Origin: Nocardia rhamnosiphila NBRC 108938
Lineage (GTDB): Bacteria; Actinomycetota; Actinomycetes; Mycobacteriales; Mycobacteriaceae
Direction of reading: 5' to 3'
Length of the DNA stretch: 64,000 nucleotides
Assembly (NCBI RefSeq): GCF_000720425.1
Contig: NZ_JOAJ01000003.1
Span: forward strand, 124,001 to 188,000
The number at the start of each line of letters is the position of its first letter. The first letter of the stretch is position 1. Both the position numbers and the translations under genes were made by a program. Under the pieces are notes generated by a model, which saw only the letters and a list, made by a program, of their open reading frames with translations, did not search any database and was not told where the DNA came from. Below are positions 42,932 through 52,958 of this stretch, one piece after another.

Positions 42932-44359
42932 ATGTCGCCTTCCGTCCTCATCGCCGGCGCCGGCCCCACCGGCCTCACCCTCGCCCTGGATCTGGCCCGC
43001 CGGAACATCGCCGTGCGTATCGTCGACAAGGCCGTCGAGTTCTGCCCCGGATCGCGCGGTGACGGCATCCAGCCGCGGTCGCTCGAAGTGTTCGACGATC
43101 TGGGGGTACTCGAGGCCGTGCGGGCAGCGGGCGCCCCGGCGCCGGTCATGCGGGCCTATTTCGACGGGCAGCCGGTCGGCGAGCACCGGATGGCCGAGCC
43201 CGTCGATCCCACCCCGGCGGTCCCCTACCCCAACAGCTGGTTTCTCGGACAGGCGCAGACCGAGGCGATCCTGCGGACCCGGCTGGCGGAGTTCGGTGTG
43301 CGGGTAGAACTCGGCACGACGCTCCTGTCGTTCACCCAGGACGACTCGAGTGTCACGGCGCGCCTGTCGAGCGACCGGGGCACGGAAACCCTGCGGGTCG
43401 CCTACCTGGTCGGCGCCGACGGCGGCGGCAGTACCGTCCGTAAACAGGCAGGGATCGCGTTCGAGGGAACCACCGACGAATCACTGCGGATGCTGCTCGG
43501 TGATGTCCGGGCCGACGCCCTCGACCACAACTACGGCTACTGGTTCGCCGCAGCCGCCGAGCCGACCCGGGGCGTCGCGCTGTCGCCGCTTCCGGGCGGG
43601 CGTCATTTCCAGTTCGCCGCGCCCTTCGCCGACGGCACCGAACCCACCCTGGAGACATTGCAGACAGCCATCGATCGCTGGTCGGGACGCAGCGATATCA
43701 CCCTGACCGATCTGATCTGGACAACGGTCTGGCGGCCCAATATCCGGCTCGCCGGGCGATTCCGGGCCGGGCGCGTGCTGCTGGCGGGCGACGCCGCGCA
43801 TGTGCACCCGCCCACCGGCGGGCAGGGTATGAACACCGGCCTCCAGGACGCCTACAACCTGGGCTGGAAACTCGCGGCCGCGCTGGCCGGCGACGAGGAG
43901 CCGCTGTGGACCTACGAACCGGAACGCCGCACGGTCGCGGCCCGGGTGCTCGGTATCAGCTCCGCGCTGCTCGGCAAGCTCGTCGACGGGGCGGAAGACG
44001 CCATGGAACGCGGCGCGGAGACCCGCCAGCTCGACATCAGCTACCGCGACCCGGCCGACACCCGACCCGTCGCGGCCGGCGACCGCGCCCCCGACGCGCC
44101 GCTGAAAGGTGCCGATGGCCGGCCGCTGCGGCTGTTCGATCTCTTTCGCGGGCCGCACGCGACCCTGCTCTGCTTCGGCGCCACGGGCGAGTTGCCCGGG
44201 TTGCCCGGCACCCGGAGTTATGCGGTGGTCGAGCCGGGCGCCCCGGTCTCCGGTCCCGCGGTGATCGACGTCGAGGGTCACGCCCGCGCCGCCTACCACG
44301 CCGGCGCGGGGACTCGGATCCTGATTCGCCCGGACGGCTATATCGGGCAGGTCGGTTGA
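42932..44359 (+). CDS. FAD-dependent aromatic hydroxylase / rifampicin-monooxygenase-like flavoprotein
   Basis: A 475-aa group A flavoprotein monooxygenase. The Rossmann FAD motif is IAGAGPTGLTLALDLARR at the N-terminus, the DG motif LVGADGGGSTVRKQAGI is in the middle, and the GD motif is GRVLLAGDAAHVHPPTGGQGMNTGLQDA. A C-terminal thioredoxin-like tail (about 375-475) is typical of the PheA/TfdB group. It resembles Nocardia rifampicin monooxygenase Rox in overall layout, but specificity cannot be read. ATG 42932 has AGGAG upstream. Induction through the divergent TetR gene is likely. Confidence 0.88.
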   Translation: MSPSVLIAGAGPTGLTLALDLARRNIAVRIVDKAVEFCPGSRGDGIQPRSLEVFDDLGVLEAVRAAGAPAPVMRAYFDGQPVGEHRMAEPVDPTPAVPYPNSWFLGQAQTEAILRTRLAEFGVRVELGTTLLSFTQDDSSVTARLSSDRGTETLRVAYLVGADGGGSTVRKQAGIAFEGTTDESLRMLLGDVRADALDHNYGYWFAAAAEPTRGVALSPLPGGRHFQFAAPFADGTEPTLETLQTAIDRWSGRSDITLTDLIWTTVWRPNIRLAGRFRAGRVLLAGDAAHVHPPTGGQGMNTGLQDAYNLGWKLAAALAGDEEPLWTYEPERRTVAARVLGISSALLGKLVDGAEDAMERGAETRQLDISYRDPADTRPVAAGDRAPDAPLKGADGRPLRLFDLFRGPHATLLCFGATGELPGLPGTRSYAVVEPGAPVSGPAVIDVEGHARAAYHAGAGTRILIRPDGYIGQVG

Positions 44360-44430
44360 CGGCGGACCGACTCCGGCAGGCCACCCCGAAAGCAGGCGCC
44401 GGTGCGGCTCACCAGGGTGGTGCCGGGGGT

Positions 44431-45420
44431 TCAGCCGAAGAAGACGTCACCCAGCGTGGTCCAGCCGAGTACCGAATCGACGGCCAGGCCGCAGAACACC
44501 ACCGCGAGGTAGTTGTTGGACTGGAGGAACAGCCGCAGCGGTTTGACCGATTCGCCCCGGCGCACCCCGGCGTAGAGCTGGTGGGCCATCAGCAGGAACC
44601 AGGCGCCGGCGACCAGGGCCACCGCCGTGTAGATCACCCCGGTGGCCGGGACCAGTGCCAGCGTGGTGAGCACGGTCAGCCAGGTGTAGATGACGATCTG
44701 TTTGGTGACGGTCCGCTCGGTGGCGACCACCGGCAGCATCGGCACCCCGGCCGCGCGGTAGTCCTCCTTGTAGCGCATGGCCAGCGCCCAGGTGTGCGGC
44801 GGCGTCCAGAAGAAGATCACCCCGAACAGCGCCAGGGCGGGCCAGCCGATGGTGCCGGTGACCGCCGACCAGCCGACGAGCGCGGGCATACACCCGGCCG
44901 CGCCGCCCCAGACCACGTTCTGCGAGGTACGCCGTTTGAGGCCGAGGGTGTACACGAAAACGTAGAACAGGATGGTCGCGACGACGAGCACACCGCTGAG
45001 CAGATTGGCCTGCCACCACAGCCAGGCGAACGAGCCGATACCCAGGACGACCCCGAAGACGAAGGCGTGCGAGGTCGGGACCGCGTCTCGGGCGAGCGGC
45101 CGTTTGGCGGTCCGCTTCATCACCTTGTCGATATCGGCGTCGGCGACGCAGTTGAGCGTATTGGCGCTGGCCGCGCCCATCCAGCCGCCGAACAGGGTGG
45201 CCAGGATCAGCCGGATATCGACCGTGCCCCGGTCGGCCAGCAACATCGTGGGGATGGTGGCCACCAGCAACAGTTCGATGACGCGCGGTTTGGTGAGCGC
45301 GATATAGGCGAGCGGACGGCGGGCGACGCGGGCGAGTTTCTCACTGCCGAGGACGCGGTCCGCGGGTGCCGGAGCGGAATCGTGGGCGCCGCCGACCCCC
45401 GTGTCATGACCGATCCGCAC
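44431..45420 (-). CDS. ctaB: Protoheme IX farnesyltransferase (heme O synthase) CtaB
   Basis: A 329-aa UbiA-family prenyltransferase, polytopic, adding farnesyl to protoheme to make heme O, the substrate of CtaA. The first Asp-rich site is [20 protein letters not shown] and the second region [26 protein letters not shown] near the start is typical. GTG 45420 was chosen because GAGGAG lies 6 nt upstream; the frame is open further but unsupported. Divergent from tkt, as in mycobacteria. Confidence 0.93.
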   Translation of the reverse strand: MRIGHDTGVGGAHDSAPAPADRVLGSEKLARVARRPLAYIALTKPRVIELLLVATIPTMLLADRGTVDIRLILATLFGGWMGAASANTLNCVADADIDKVMKRTAKRPLARDAVPTSHAFVFGVVLGIGSFAWLWWQANLLSGVLVVATILFYVFVYTLGLKRRTSQNVVWGGAAGCMPALVGWSAVTGTIGWPALALFGVIFFWTPPHTWALAMRYKEDYRAAGVPMLPVVATERTVTKQIVIYTWLTVLTTLALVPATGVIYTAVALVAGAWFLLMAHQLYAGVRRGESVKPLRLFLQSNNYLAVVFCGLAVDSVLGWTTLGDVFFG

Positions 45421-45769
45421 TATCTCTCCTCGCACGCTGTGCTTCCGCATCCGGTTTGGGAAGGAGCAGCGCGCGGCTGCGACGCGGCTACTACTACAGA
45501 CGATGGTAGACCCACGCCCGGTGCGCGCCGCCGCTCGCCCCTGCGCTCGACCCGGACGCCGCGCTCCCCGGGTGTGCCGGTGCGGCCGGACACCGCGGCC
45601 ATCCGGGGAACGACCGGCTCGCGCGACTGGCCGGGGGGCGTGCACCGGGGGCGGCCGGTCGCAATTAGGGTAGGGGGTGTATGCGGCGCCACAGTCACCG
45701 CGCCGCACCGGTTCGCCACCCCGCCCGCCCCCAATTTCGACGCCTCGAAATGTCAGGAGAAACACGGTC
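45421..45769. other. 349-bp divergent promoter region of ctaB and tkt
   Basis: Toward tkt a -10-like TAGGGT lies at about 45668-45673. Toward ctaB the minus strand has TACCAT near 45510. No gene is supported in between. Confidence 0.5.
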
Positions 45770-47911
45770 GTGTCAGTGACAGACGACATCCGCGCCCTCA
45801 CCCAGCCGCACCTTCCGGACGACTGGACGGATCTGGACACCAAAGCTGTCGACACCGTCCGGGTCCTGGCCGCCGACGCGGTGCAGGCCGCGGGCAACGG
45901 CCACCCCGGTACCGCCATGAGCCTGGCGCCGCTGGCCTACACGCTGTTCCAGCGCACCATGCGGCACGACCCCGCCGACCCCGAGTGGGTGGGCCGCGAC
46001 CGGTTCGTCCTGTCCTGCGGACACTCCAGCCTGACCCTCTACATCCAGCTGTACCTGGCCGGTTTCGGCCTGGAACTCGACGATCTGCGCAACCTGCGTA
46101 AATGGGGTTCGCTGACACCGGGCCACCCGGAGTACCGGCACACCAAGGGCGTGGAGATCACCACCGGCCCGCTGGGCCAGGGCCTGGCCTCGGCGGTGGG
46201 TATGGCCATGGCCGCCCGTCGTGAGCGCGGCCTGTTCGACGCCGAAGCCGAGGCCGGGGCCAGCCCGTTCGATCACCACATCTACGTGATCGCCTCCGAC
46301 GGCGATATGGAAGAGGGCGTCACCTCCGAGGCCTCCTCCCTGGCGGGCACCCAGCAGCTCGGCAACCTGGTGGTGATCTACGACGACAACAAGATCTCCA
46401 TCGAGGACGACACCACCATCGCCTTCACCGAGGACGTGGCGGCGCGGTACGCGGCCTACGGCTGGCATGTGGAGGTGGTGGAGGGCGGCGAGGACGTCGT
46501 CGCGATCGAGTCGGCGCTGGCGGCGGCCAAGGCCGAGATCGGTAGGCCGTCGCTGATCCTGCTGCGCACCATCATCGGTTACCCGGCCCCGAACAAGATG
46601 AACACCGGTGCCGCGCACGGCGCCGCGCTCGGCCCCGACGAGGTGGCCGGCACCAAGCGCGCCCTCGGTTTCGATCCCGAGCAGAGCTTCCAGGTCGCCG
46701 ACGAGGTCATCGCGCACACCCGCAAGGCCGCCGAACGCGGCGCGCGGGCGCACGCGGACTGGACCGTCGAGTTCGACGCCTGGGCCCAGCGCGCACCCGA
46801 GGCCAAGGCGCTGTTCGACCGGCTGTTCAACGGACAGCTGCCGGAGGGCTGGGACAAGGGCCTGCCCACCTGGGAGCCCGACGCGAAGGGCCTGGCCACC
46901 CGGAAGGCTTCGGCCAAGGTACTGAGCGCCCTGGGCCCGGTGCTGCCGGAGCTGTGGGGCGGATCGGCCGACCTCGCCGAATCGAACAACACCACCATCC
47001 CGGATTCGCTCAGCTTCGGCCCCGAGGCCATTTCGACCGGTATGTGGAAGGCGAGCCCCTACGGCCGGACCCTGCACTTCGGCGTCCGTGAGCACGCCAT
47101 GGGTTCCATCCTCAACGGCATCGCCCTGCACGGCCCCACCCGGCCCTACGGTGGCACCTTCCTGGTGTTCAGCGATTACATGCGCCCGGCCGTCCGCCTG
47201 GCCGCGCTGATGCGGGTGCCGGTCACCTATGTCTGGACCCACGATTCGATCGGTCTCGGCGAGGACGGTCCGACCCACCAGCCCATCGAGCATCTGGCCG
47301 CGCTGCGCGCCATCCCGGGTCTTTCGGTGGTGCGTCCCGGCGACGCCAACGAAACCGCCTACGCCTGGCGCACCGTGATCGAGAAACACAGCGGTAAGCA
47401 CAATTCCCCGTTCGTCTCCAGCGACGCCGTGGGCACCGGCGGCCCGGCCGCACTGGCCCTGACCCGCCAGGACCTCCCGGTCCAGGAGGGCACCAGCCTC
47501 GAGGGCGTCGCCAAGGGCGGCTACATCCTGGCCGAGGCCTCCACCGGCGTACCGCAGGTGATCCTGATCGGTACGGGCTCCGAGCTCCAGCTCGCCGTCG
47601 CCGCCCGCACTACGCTGGAGGAGCAGGGCATCGGTACCCGGGTGGTCTCGATGCCGTGCGTGGAGTGGTTCGACGCGCAGGACAAGGCGTATCGCGACGA
47701 GGTGCTGCCCCCGGCGGTCGCCGCGCGCGTCGTCGTCGAGGCCGGTATCGCGATGCCGTGGCACCGGTTCACCGGCGACGCGGGCGAGATCGTTTCGATC
47801 GAGCATTTCGGCGCCTCGGCCGATTACAAGACCCTGTTCCGCGAGTTCGGCTTCACGCCGGAGGCTGTCGTCGCCGCTGCGCAGCGCACGCTCGACAATG
47901 TGAAGGGATAA
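45770..47911 (+). CDS. tkt: Transketolase
   Basis: A 713-aa thiamine-diphosphate transketolase of the non-oxidative pentose phosphate pathway. TPP-binding [14 protein letters not shown] with [11 protein letters not shown], the N-terminal [20 protein letters not shown], and the active-site loop [20 protein letters not shown] are present. GTG 45770 has AGGAG about 11 nt upstream; GTG 45776 is an alternative. First gene of tkt-tal-zwf-opcA-pgl. Confidence 0.96.
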   Translation: MSVTDDIRALTQPHLPDDWTDLDTKAVDTVRVLAADAVQAAGNGHPGTAMSLAPLAYTLFQRTMRHDPADPEWVGRDRFVLSCGHSSLTLYIQLYLAGFGLELDDLRNLRKWGSLTPGHPEYRHTKGVEITTGPLGQGLASAVGMAMAARRERGLFDAEAEAGASPFDHHIYVIASDGDMEEGVTSEASSLAGTQQLGNLVVIYDDNKISIEDDTTIAFTEDVAARYAAYGWHVEVVEGGEDVVAIESALAAAKAEIGRPSLILLRTIIGYPAPNKMNTGAAHGAALGPDEVAGTKRALGFDPEQSFQVADEVIAHTRKAAERGARAHADWTVEFDAWAQRAPEAKALFDRLFNGQLPEGWDKGLPTWEPDAKGLATRKASAKVLSALGPVLPELWGGSADLAESNNTTIPDSLSFGPEAISTGMWKASPYGRTLHFGVREHAMGSILNGIALHGPTRPYGGTFLVFSDYMRPAVRLAALMRVPVTYVWTHDSIGLGEDGPTHQPIEHLAALRAIPGLSVVRPGDANETAYAWRTVIEKHSGKHNSPFVSSDAVGTGGPAALALTRQDLPVQEGTSLEGVAKGGYILAEASTGVPQVILIGTGSELQLAVAARTTLEEQGIGTRVVSMPCVEWFDAQDKAYRDEVLPPAVAARVVVEAGIAMPWHRFTGDAGEIVSIEHFGASADYKTLFREFGFTPEAVVAAAQRTLDNVKG

Positions 47912-47917
47912 GGGCCC

Positions 47918-49126
47918 ATGGCACAGAACGAGAACATCGCCGCCCTGGCCGCGGCCGGGGTATCGGTGTGGCTGGACGATCTGTCCCGCGATCGGATCAA
48001 TTCCGGCAACCTGGCCGAACTGATCGCTACCCGCGGGGTCGTCGGAGTCACCACCAACCCCACCATTTTCCAGGGCGCCCTCAGCAAGGGCCATGCCTAC
48101 GACCAACAGGTCCGTGAGCTGGCCGCCCGCGGCGCCGATGTCGACGCCGCGATCCGCACCATCACCACCGATGACGTCCGCGCGGCCTGCGATGTGCTGG
48201 CCCCGGTGTTCGAACGGACCGGCGGAGTCGACGGCCGGGTCTCCATCGAGGTGGATCCGCGGATGGCCTTCGACGCCGACAAGACCGCCGCCCAGGCGGT
48301 GGAACTGTGGAAGATCGTCGACCGGCCGAACCTGTTCATCAAGATCCCGGCCACCGAGGCGGGCCTGCCCGCCATCACCGCGGTGATCGAGGAGGGCATC
48401 AGCGTGAACGTCACGCTGATCTTCTCGGTGCAGCGCTACCGGGCGGTCATGGGTGCCTACCTCGACGGGCTGCGCAAGGCGCGGGTCGCCGGGCACGATC
48501 TCGGCAAGATCCATTCGGTGGCGTCGTTCTTCGTCTCGCGGGTGGACACCGAGATCGACAAACGCCTCGAGGCGATCGGCACCCCGGAGGCGCTGGCACT
48601 GCGCGGTAAGGCCGGCGTGGCCAACGCCCGCCTCGCCTACGCCGAGTACGAGGACGTTTTCGCCCCGGGCGGCAACCACGTCTCCACCTACAATCACCTG
48701 GCCTCGGCCGGGGCCAACCGGCAGCGGCCGCTGTGGGCGTCCACCGGTGTGAAGAACCCCGACTACCCGGACACCCTCTACGTGACCGAACTGGTCGCGG
48801 CGAACACGGTGAACACGCTGCCGGAGAAGACGCTCGAGGCCGTCGCCGATCACGGCGAGGTCCGCGGCGACACCGTCTCCGGTACGGCCGCCGAAGCCGC
48901 CGAGGTCTTCGATCGGCTGCGGGCTGCCGGTATCGATCTCGACGACGTCTTCGCCGTGCTCGAACGCGAGGGCGTGGACAAGTTCGAGAAGTCCTGGGAG
49001 GAACTGCTGGAGGCCACCACGGCCGAACTCCAGTCTGCTGTATCGACGGCGTCCTCCGCGGGTCCCTCCGTGGCCACGCAGGCTACCTCCTCCGGGCCCG
49101 ACGCTGCGGACGCGGGAGGTAACTGA
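47918..49126 (+). CDS. tal: Transaldolase
   Basis: A 402-aa transaldolase of the actinobacterial Tal/Pgi-N-like class. The Schiff-base lysine is in [31 protein letters not shown] and [20 protein letters not shown] are typical. The last 30 residues are Ser/Ala-rich and probably disordered. It starts 6 nt after tkt. Exchanges a dihydroxyacetone unit between sedoheptulose 7-phosphate and glyceraldehyde 3-phosphate. Confidence 0.95.
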   Translation: MAQNENIAALAAAGVSVWLDDLSRDRINSGNLAELIATRGVVGVTTNPTIFQGALSKGHAYDQQVRELAARGADVDAAIRTITTDDVRAACDVLAPVFERTGGVDGRVSIEVDPRMAFDADKTAAQAVELWKIVDRPNLFIKIPATEAGLPAITAVIEEGISVNVTLIFSVQRYRAVMGAYLDGLRKARVAGHDLGKIHSVASFFVSRVDTEIDKRLEAIGTPEALALRGKAGVANARLAYAEYEDVFAPGGNHVSTYNHLASAGANRQRPLWASTGVKNPDYPDTLYVTELVAANTVNTLPEKTLEAVADHGEVRGDTVSGTAAEAAEVFDRLRAAGIDLDDVFAVLEREGVDKFEKSWEELLEATTAELQSAVSTASSAGPSVATQATSSGPDAADAGGN

Positions 49127-49131
49127 CTCAG

Positions 49132-50706
49132 ATGGCCGGCGCTCCGGAGAGCACACAGACGGCATCCGGCACACCGTGGCGTAACCCGCTGCGGGACGGC
49201 CGGGACAAACGGATTCCGCGGATCGCGGGCCCGTGCAGCATGGTGATCTTCGGGGTGACCGGAGATCTGTCCCGGCGCAAACTCATGCCGGCCATCTACG
49301 ATCTGGCGAACCGGGGGCTGCTGCCCCCGGGTTTCGCGCTGGTCGGATTCGCCCGCCGGGAGATGTCGGACCGGGATTTCGGCGATATCGTGCACGAGGC
49401 CGTCCGCGAACACGCGCGCACCCCGTTCCGCCAGGAGGTCTGGGACCATCTGGCCGAGGGATTCCGGTTCGTACAGGGGACCTTCGAGGACGGCGAGGCG
49501 TTCGGCCGCCTCGCCGAAACCCTCGCCCGGCTCGACGACGAGCGCGGCACCGGCGGTAACCACGCCTTCTACCTGTCGATTCCGCCGAACACCTTCCCGG
49601 TGGTGCTGGACCAGCTGCACCGCCACCGGCTGACCAGTTCGGCGGCCGCACTCGGCCGCGCGCCATGGCGGCGGGTCGTGATCGAGAAGCCGTTCGGGCA
49701 CGATCTCGACAGCGCGCACGAGTTGAACGCCCTGGTGAACCGGGTGTTCCCCGAGGAGACGGTCTTCCGGATCGACCACTATCTCGGCAAGGAGACGGTG
49801 CAGAACATCCTGGCGCTGCGTTTCGCCAACCAGCTCTTCGATCCGATCTGGAACGCCAACTACGTCGACCACGTCCAGATCACCATGGCCGAGGACATCG
49901 GTCTGGGCGGCCGGGCCGGGTACTACGACGGTATCGGCGCCGCCCGCGACGTGATCCAGAACCACCTGCTGCAGTTGCTCGCGCTCACCGCCATGGAGGA
50001 GCCGATCAGCTTCGAACCCCGTCAGTTGCAGAACGAGAAGATCAAGGTCCTCTCGGCCACCAAACTCGTGGAACCGCTCGATGAGACCACCGCCCGCGGC
50101 CAGTACGCGGCCGGCTGGCAGGGCGGCCAGGAAGTGGTGGGCCTGCTGGACGAGGAGGGTTTCGATCCGCAGTCGCGCACCGAGACCTACGCCGCGCTGA
50201 CCCTCGAGGTCGATACCCGGCGCTGGGCGGGCGTGCCCTTCTATCTGCGCACCGGGAAACGCCTCGGCCGCCGGGTCACCGAGATCGCGGTGGTGTTCAA
50301 ACGCGCCCCCCATCTGCCCTTCGATCAGACCATGACCGAGGAGCTCGGCGAGAACGCACTCGTCATCCGGGTGCAGCCGGATGAGGGCATCACCATGCGG
50401 TTCGGGTCGAAGGTGCCCGGGTCGTCGATGGAAGTGCGCGATGTGAACATGGATTTCAGCTACGGCGAGGCGTTCACCGAATCGTCCCCGGAGGCCTACG
50501 AGCGGCTGATCCTGGATGTGCTGCTCGGCGAGCCCTCCCTGTTCCCGGTCAACGCGGAGGTCGAATTGTCCTGGCGCATCCTGGATCCGGTACTGGCCCA
50601 CTGGGCCGCCGACGGGAAACCCGAACAGTACGAGGCCGGGACCTGGGGCCCGGATTCCGCCGACGCGATGCTGGCCCGCACCGGCCGGGAATGGCGGCGG
50701 CCGTGA
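49132..50706 (+). CDS. zwf: Glucose-6-phosphate dehydrogenase
   Basis: A 524-aa NADP-dependent G6PDH opening the oxidative pentose phosphate pathway. The nucleotide motif is FGVTGDLSRRKLMPAIYDL, the substrate signature RIDHYLGKETVQNILALRFA, and the adjacent NANYVDHVQITMAE and DVIQNHLLQLLAL are standard. It corresponds to zwf2 of M. tuberculosis and lies 5 nt after tal. OpcA, encoded next, is its allosteric activator in actinobacteria. Confidence 0.96.
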   Translation: MAGAPESTQTASGTPWRNPLRDGRDKRIPRIAGPCSMVIFGVTGDLSRRKLMPAIYDLANRGLLPPGFALVGFARREMSDRDFGDIVHEAVREHARTPFRQEVWDHLAEGFRFVQGTFEDGEAFGRLAETLARLDDERGTGGNHAFYLSIPPNTFPVVLDQLHRHRLTSSAAALGRAPWRRVVIEKPFGHDLDSAHELNALVNRVFPEETVFRIDHYLGKETVQNILALRFANQLFDPIWNANYVDHVQITMAEDIGLGGRAGYYDGIGAARDVIQNHLLQLLALTAMEEPISFEPRQLQNEKIKVLSATKLVEPLDETTARGQYAAGWQGGQEVVGLLDEEGFDPQSRTETYAALTLEVDTRRWAGVPFYLRTGKRLGRRVTEIAVVFKRAPHLPFDQTMTEELGENALVIRVQPDEGITMRFGSKVPGSSMEVRDVNMDFSYGEAFTESSPEAYERLILDVLLGEPSLFPVNAEVELSWRILDPVLAHWAADGKPEQYEAGTWGPDSADAMLARTGREWRRP

Positions 50707-51614
50707 TCATCGATATCCCCGACACCACGACCGGCGCGGTCACCAAACGCCTGGTGCAGCTGCGCGAGAGCAACGGTGTGATCACCATGGGCCGGGTGCT
50801 GACCCTGGTGGTGTGCACACTGGACAGTTCCGAGGCCGAGGAGGCCATCGACGCCGCCAACGACGCCAGCCGCGAACACCCCTGCCGGGTGGTGGTTCTC
50901 GCACGCGGCGACCGGTCGGCACCGACCCGGTTGGACGCGCAGATCCGCGTCGGCGGGGACGCCGGCGCCGCCGAGGTCATCGTGCTGCGCCTGCAGGGGC
51001 AGCTGGTGAATCACGAGAACAGTGTGGTGATCCCGTTCCTGCTGCCCGATACCCCGGTGGTGGCGTGGTGGCCGCGGGGCGCCCCGGACTTCCCGTCCCG
51101 GGATTCGGTGGGCCGGTTGGCGACCCGGCGGATCACCGACGCCACCTTCGCCCCCGACCCGCAGGCGACCATCAAGAAACGTCGCGGCTCCTACGCGCCC
51201 GGTGATTCCGATCTGGCGTGGAGCCGGATCACCTATTGGCGGGCATTGCTGGCCGCCGCGATGGACGAACCACCGTTCGAGCCCGTCCAGTCGGTGTCCG
51301 TCTCGGGTCTGCGCGACGAGCCCGCGCTGGATATGCTCGCGGGCTGGCTGGCCCGGCGACTGGGCTGCCCCGTGTACCGGCAGACCGGGGAGCTGCGGGT
51401 GGAGTTGCGCCGGAAGTCGGTGTCCATCGCCATCGCCCGCCCGCAGACCGGTGTCACCGCCACCCTGACCCGCACCGGCGATCCCGTGCAGCGAATTGCG
51501 CTGGCGCGCCGCGAGACCCGCGACTGCCTGGCCGAGGAATTGCGCCGGCTGGACGCGGACGAGATCTATGCCGAGGCCCTGGCCGGAATCGAAGGGGTTA
51601 CCTATGACCACTAG
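50703..51614 (+). CDS. opcA: OpcA, G6PDH assembly/activating protein
   Basis: A 303-aa OpcA-family protein, required for full activity and redox control of G6PDH. The start IIDIPDTTTGAVTKRLVQLR is typical; PVVAWWPRGAP and SDLAWSRITYWRALLAAAMD are strongly conserved stretches. GTG 50703 overlaps the zwf stop (GTGA) and is preferred over the in-frame GTG/ATG region at 50691. It overlaps pgl by 11 nt. Confidence 0.93.
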   Translation: MIIDIPDTTTGAVTKRLVQLRESNGVITMGRVLTLVVCTLDSSEAEEAIDAANDASREHPCRVVVLARGDRSAPTRLDAQIRVGGDAGAAEVIVLRLQGQLVNHENSVVIPFLLPDTPVVAWWPRGAPDFPSRDSVGRLATRRITDATFAPDPQATIKKRRGSYAPGDSDLAWSRITYWRALLAAAMDEPPFEPVQSVSVSGLRDEPALDMLAGWLARRLGCPVYRQTGELRVELRRKSVSIAIARPQTGVTATLTRTGDPVQRIALARRETRDCLAEELRRLDADEIYAEALAGIEGVTYDH

Positions 51615-52347
51615 CTCCGCAGCCGCCGTCGAAATCCATGCCGACGGTGACGCCCTGACCACCGCCGCCGCCCGGCTGTTCGTCGAGGTCCTGGTGGCCG
51701 CGCAGGCCGAACGCGGTGCGGCGTCGGTGGTGGTGACCGGCGGCGGGACCGGTATCACCCTGCTCGAGAAGGTCCGGGACGATCCGGGCGCTCTCGACTG
51801 GTCGAAACTCGATGTGTTCTGGGGTGATGAACGTTTCGTGCCCGCCGGGGATCCGGAGCGCAACGAACTCCAGGCGCACCGGGCGCTGCTGGACCACGTC
51901 CCGGTGGACCCGGCCCGGATCCACGCCGTGGCCACCTCCGACGGCGAATACCCCGACCCCGTCGAGGCCGCCGCCGAATACGCCACCGCCGTACGCGCCC
52001 ATCTCGCCGCCCACGGCGCGTTCGACCTGCACCTGCTCGGGATGGGCCCGGATGGGCACATCAATTCGCTGTTCCCCGGTCATACCGACGCGATCGGAGA
52101 GGAACACGAATACGCCGTCGCGGTCACCGATTCCCCCAAACCACCGCCGGTGCGGGTCACGCTGACCTACCCGGCGATCCGCCGTTCCCGTCATGTGGTC
52201 CTGGTGGTCTCCGGCTCCGGGAAGGCCGAGGCCGTCGCGGCGGCGGTGAACGGGGCCGAGCCCTTGGAGGTCCCGGCGGCCGGCGCGCACGGTGCGGAGT
52301 CGACCACCTGGCTGCTGGATGAGGACGCCGCCGCCGGATTACGCTGA
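51604..52347 (+). CDS. pgl: 6-phosphogluconolactonase
   Basis: A 247-aa 6-phosphogluconolactonase (DevB/Pgl type), hydrolysing the lactone made by zwf. Motifs are VVTGGGTGITLLEKV, LDVFWGDERFVPAGDPERN and LHLLGMGPDGHINSLFPGH. ATG 51604 lies inside the end of opcA. Its 3' end overlaps the convergent DUF1772 gene by 9 nt, so no room is left for a separate terminator. Confidence 0.95.
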   Translation: MTTSSAAAVEIHADGDALTTAAARLFVEVLVAAQAERGAASVVVTGGGTGITLLEKVRDDPGALDWSKLDVFWGDERFVPAGDPERNELQAHRALLDHVPVDPARIHAVATSDGEYPDPVEAAAEYATAVRAHLAAHGAFDLHLLGMGPDGHINSLFPGHTDAIGEEHEYAVAVTDSPKPPPVRVTLTYPAIRRSRHVVLVVSGSGKAEAVAAAVNGAEPLEVPAAGAHGAESTTWLLDEDAAAGLR

Positions 52348-52872
52348 CCGCGGCTCGACGGTCGCCGGCGGTTGCGCGCGCACCGCGGGAGCGGTGGCTG
52401 CGTTCGAGCTGCCGGCCCGGGCGGTGGTGAGGACGACGCCGATCGCCAGGACGAACGCTGCCAGCGCGCAACCGGTCCGGAGGAAGTGGAACATCTCCCA
52501 GCGGTGCAGGACCTCGGCGTAGTCGGCCGGTGGAGTTCCCACGGCCCACTGCTTGATGTGCTGGTTGATCGGGACGTTCCCGAATCGGGTCACCAGGAAA
52601 GAGGTGATCACGAGCGCCGACGCGCAGCCGGCGAGCAGGCGCAGCCGCCCGCTCGATCGCACGGCCAGCACCAGTGTGCTCAATACGGCAAGACCCATCA
52701 GCGACTGCACGACCGGACCGTTCACCCGCATCAGCGCGGTATGGAACGTGAAACGGACGTCGAGCGGGACCTCACGAAACGCGTACAGCACGTTCACCGC
52801 CCCGTAGCCGAAGGCCCCGGCCAGCAATCCGGGAAACAGGAGCGCAGCCGCGCGTATGGGTGTCGACCACAT
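52339..52872 (-). CDS. DUF1772-type four-helix membrane protein
   Basis: A 177-aa membrane protein with about four hydrophobic segments and the DUF1772-like NQHIKQWAVGTPPADYAEVLHRWEMFH region. ATG 52872 (MWSTPIRAAALL) has AAAGGGAG upstream. Divergent from a TetR gene with two shared operators. Function unknown; members often lie beside TetR regulators and may respond to small hydrophobic compounds. Confidence 0.8.
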   Translation of the reverse strand: MWSTPIRAAALLFPGLLAGAFGYGAVNVLYAFREVPLDVRFTFHTALMRVNGPVVQSLMGLAVLSTLVLAVRSSGRLRLLAGCASALVITSFLVTRFGNVPINQHIKQWAVGTPPADYAEVLHRWEMFHFLRTGCALAAFVLAIGVVLTTARAGSSNAATAPAVRAQPPATVEPRSA

Positions 52873-52893
52873 CGGAAACTCCCTTTCGGTATC

Positions 52894-52908
52894 GCAACAG
52901 TGAGTTGC
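52894..52908. promoter_or_regulatory. TetR operator A (DUF1772 side)
   Basis: GCAAC-AGTGA-GTTGC, perfect 5-5-5 inverted repeat 22 nt upstream of the DUF1772 ATG. Read on the minus strand it is part of GATAACGCAAC-N5-GTTGC, the same extended motif as operator B. Confidence 0.72.
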
Positions 52909-52942
52909 GTTATCGTCAGCATGCCCGCCGTTCGCAGATAAC

Positions 52943-52957
52943 GCAACAAGGAGTTGC
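52943..52957. promoter_or_regulatory. TetR operator B overlapping the tetR Shine-Dalgarno
   Basis: GCAAC-AAGGA-GTTGC, second copy of the operator in opposite orientation; the flanking GATAACGCAA also matches. Its spacer is the AAGGAG ribosome-binding site of the TetR gene (ATG 52959), so repression would cover the start of its own gene. Confidence 0.72.
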
Positions 52958-52958
52958 A

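Noticed and set aside
42932..44359. Calling the monooxygenase Rox (rifampicin monooxygenase)
   Set aside because: Layout and FAD motifs are shared across the whole group; specificity residues could not be compared, so a general call is kept.
45773..49174. 1133-codon open frame on the minus strand
   Set aside because: Antisense to tkt and tal, whose motifs and coupling are unambiguous; the frame is a GC-driven shadow of their codon use.
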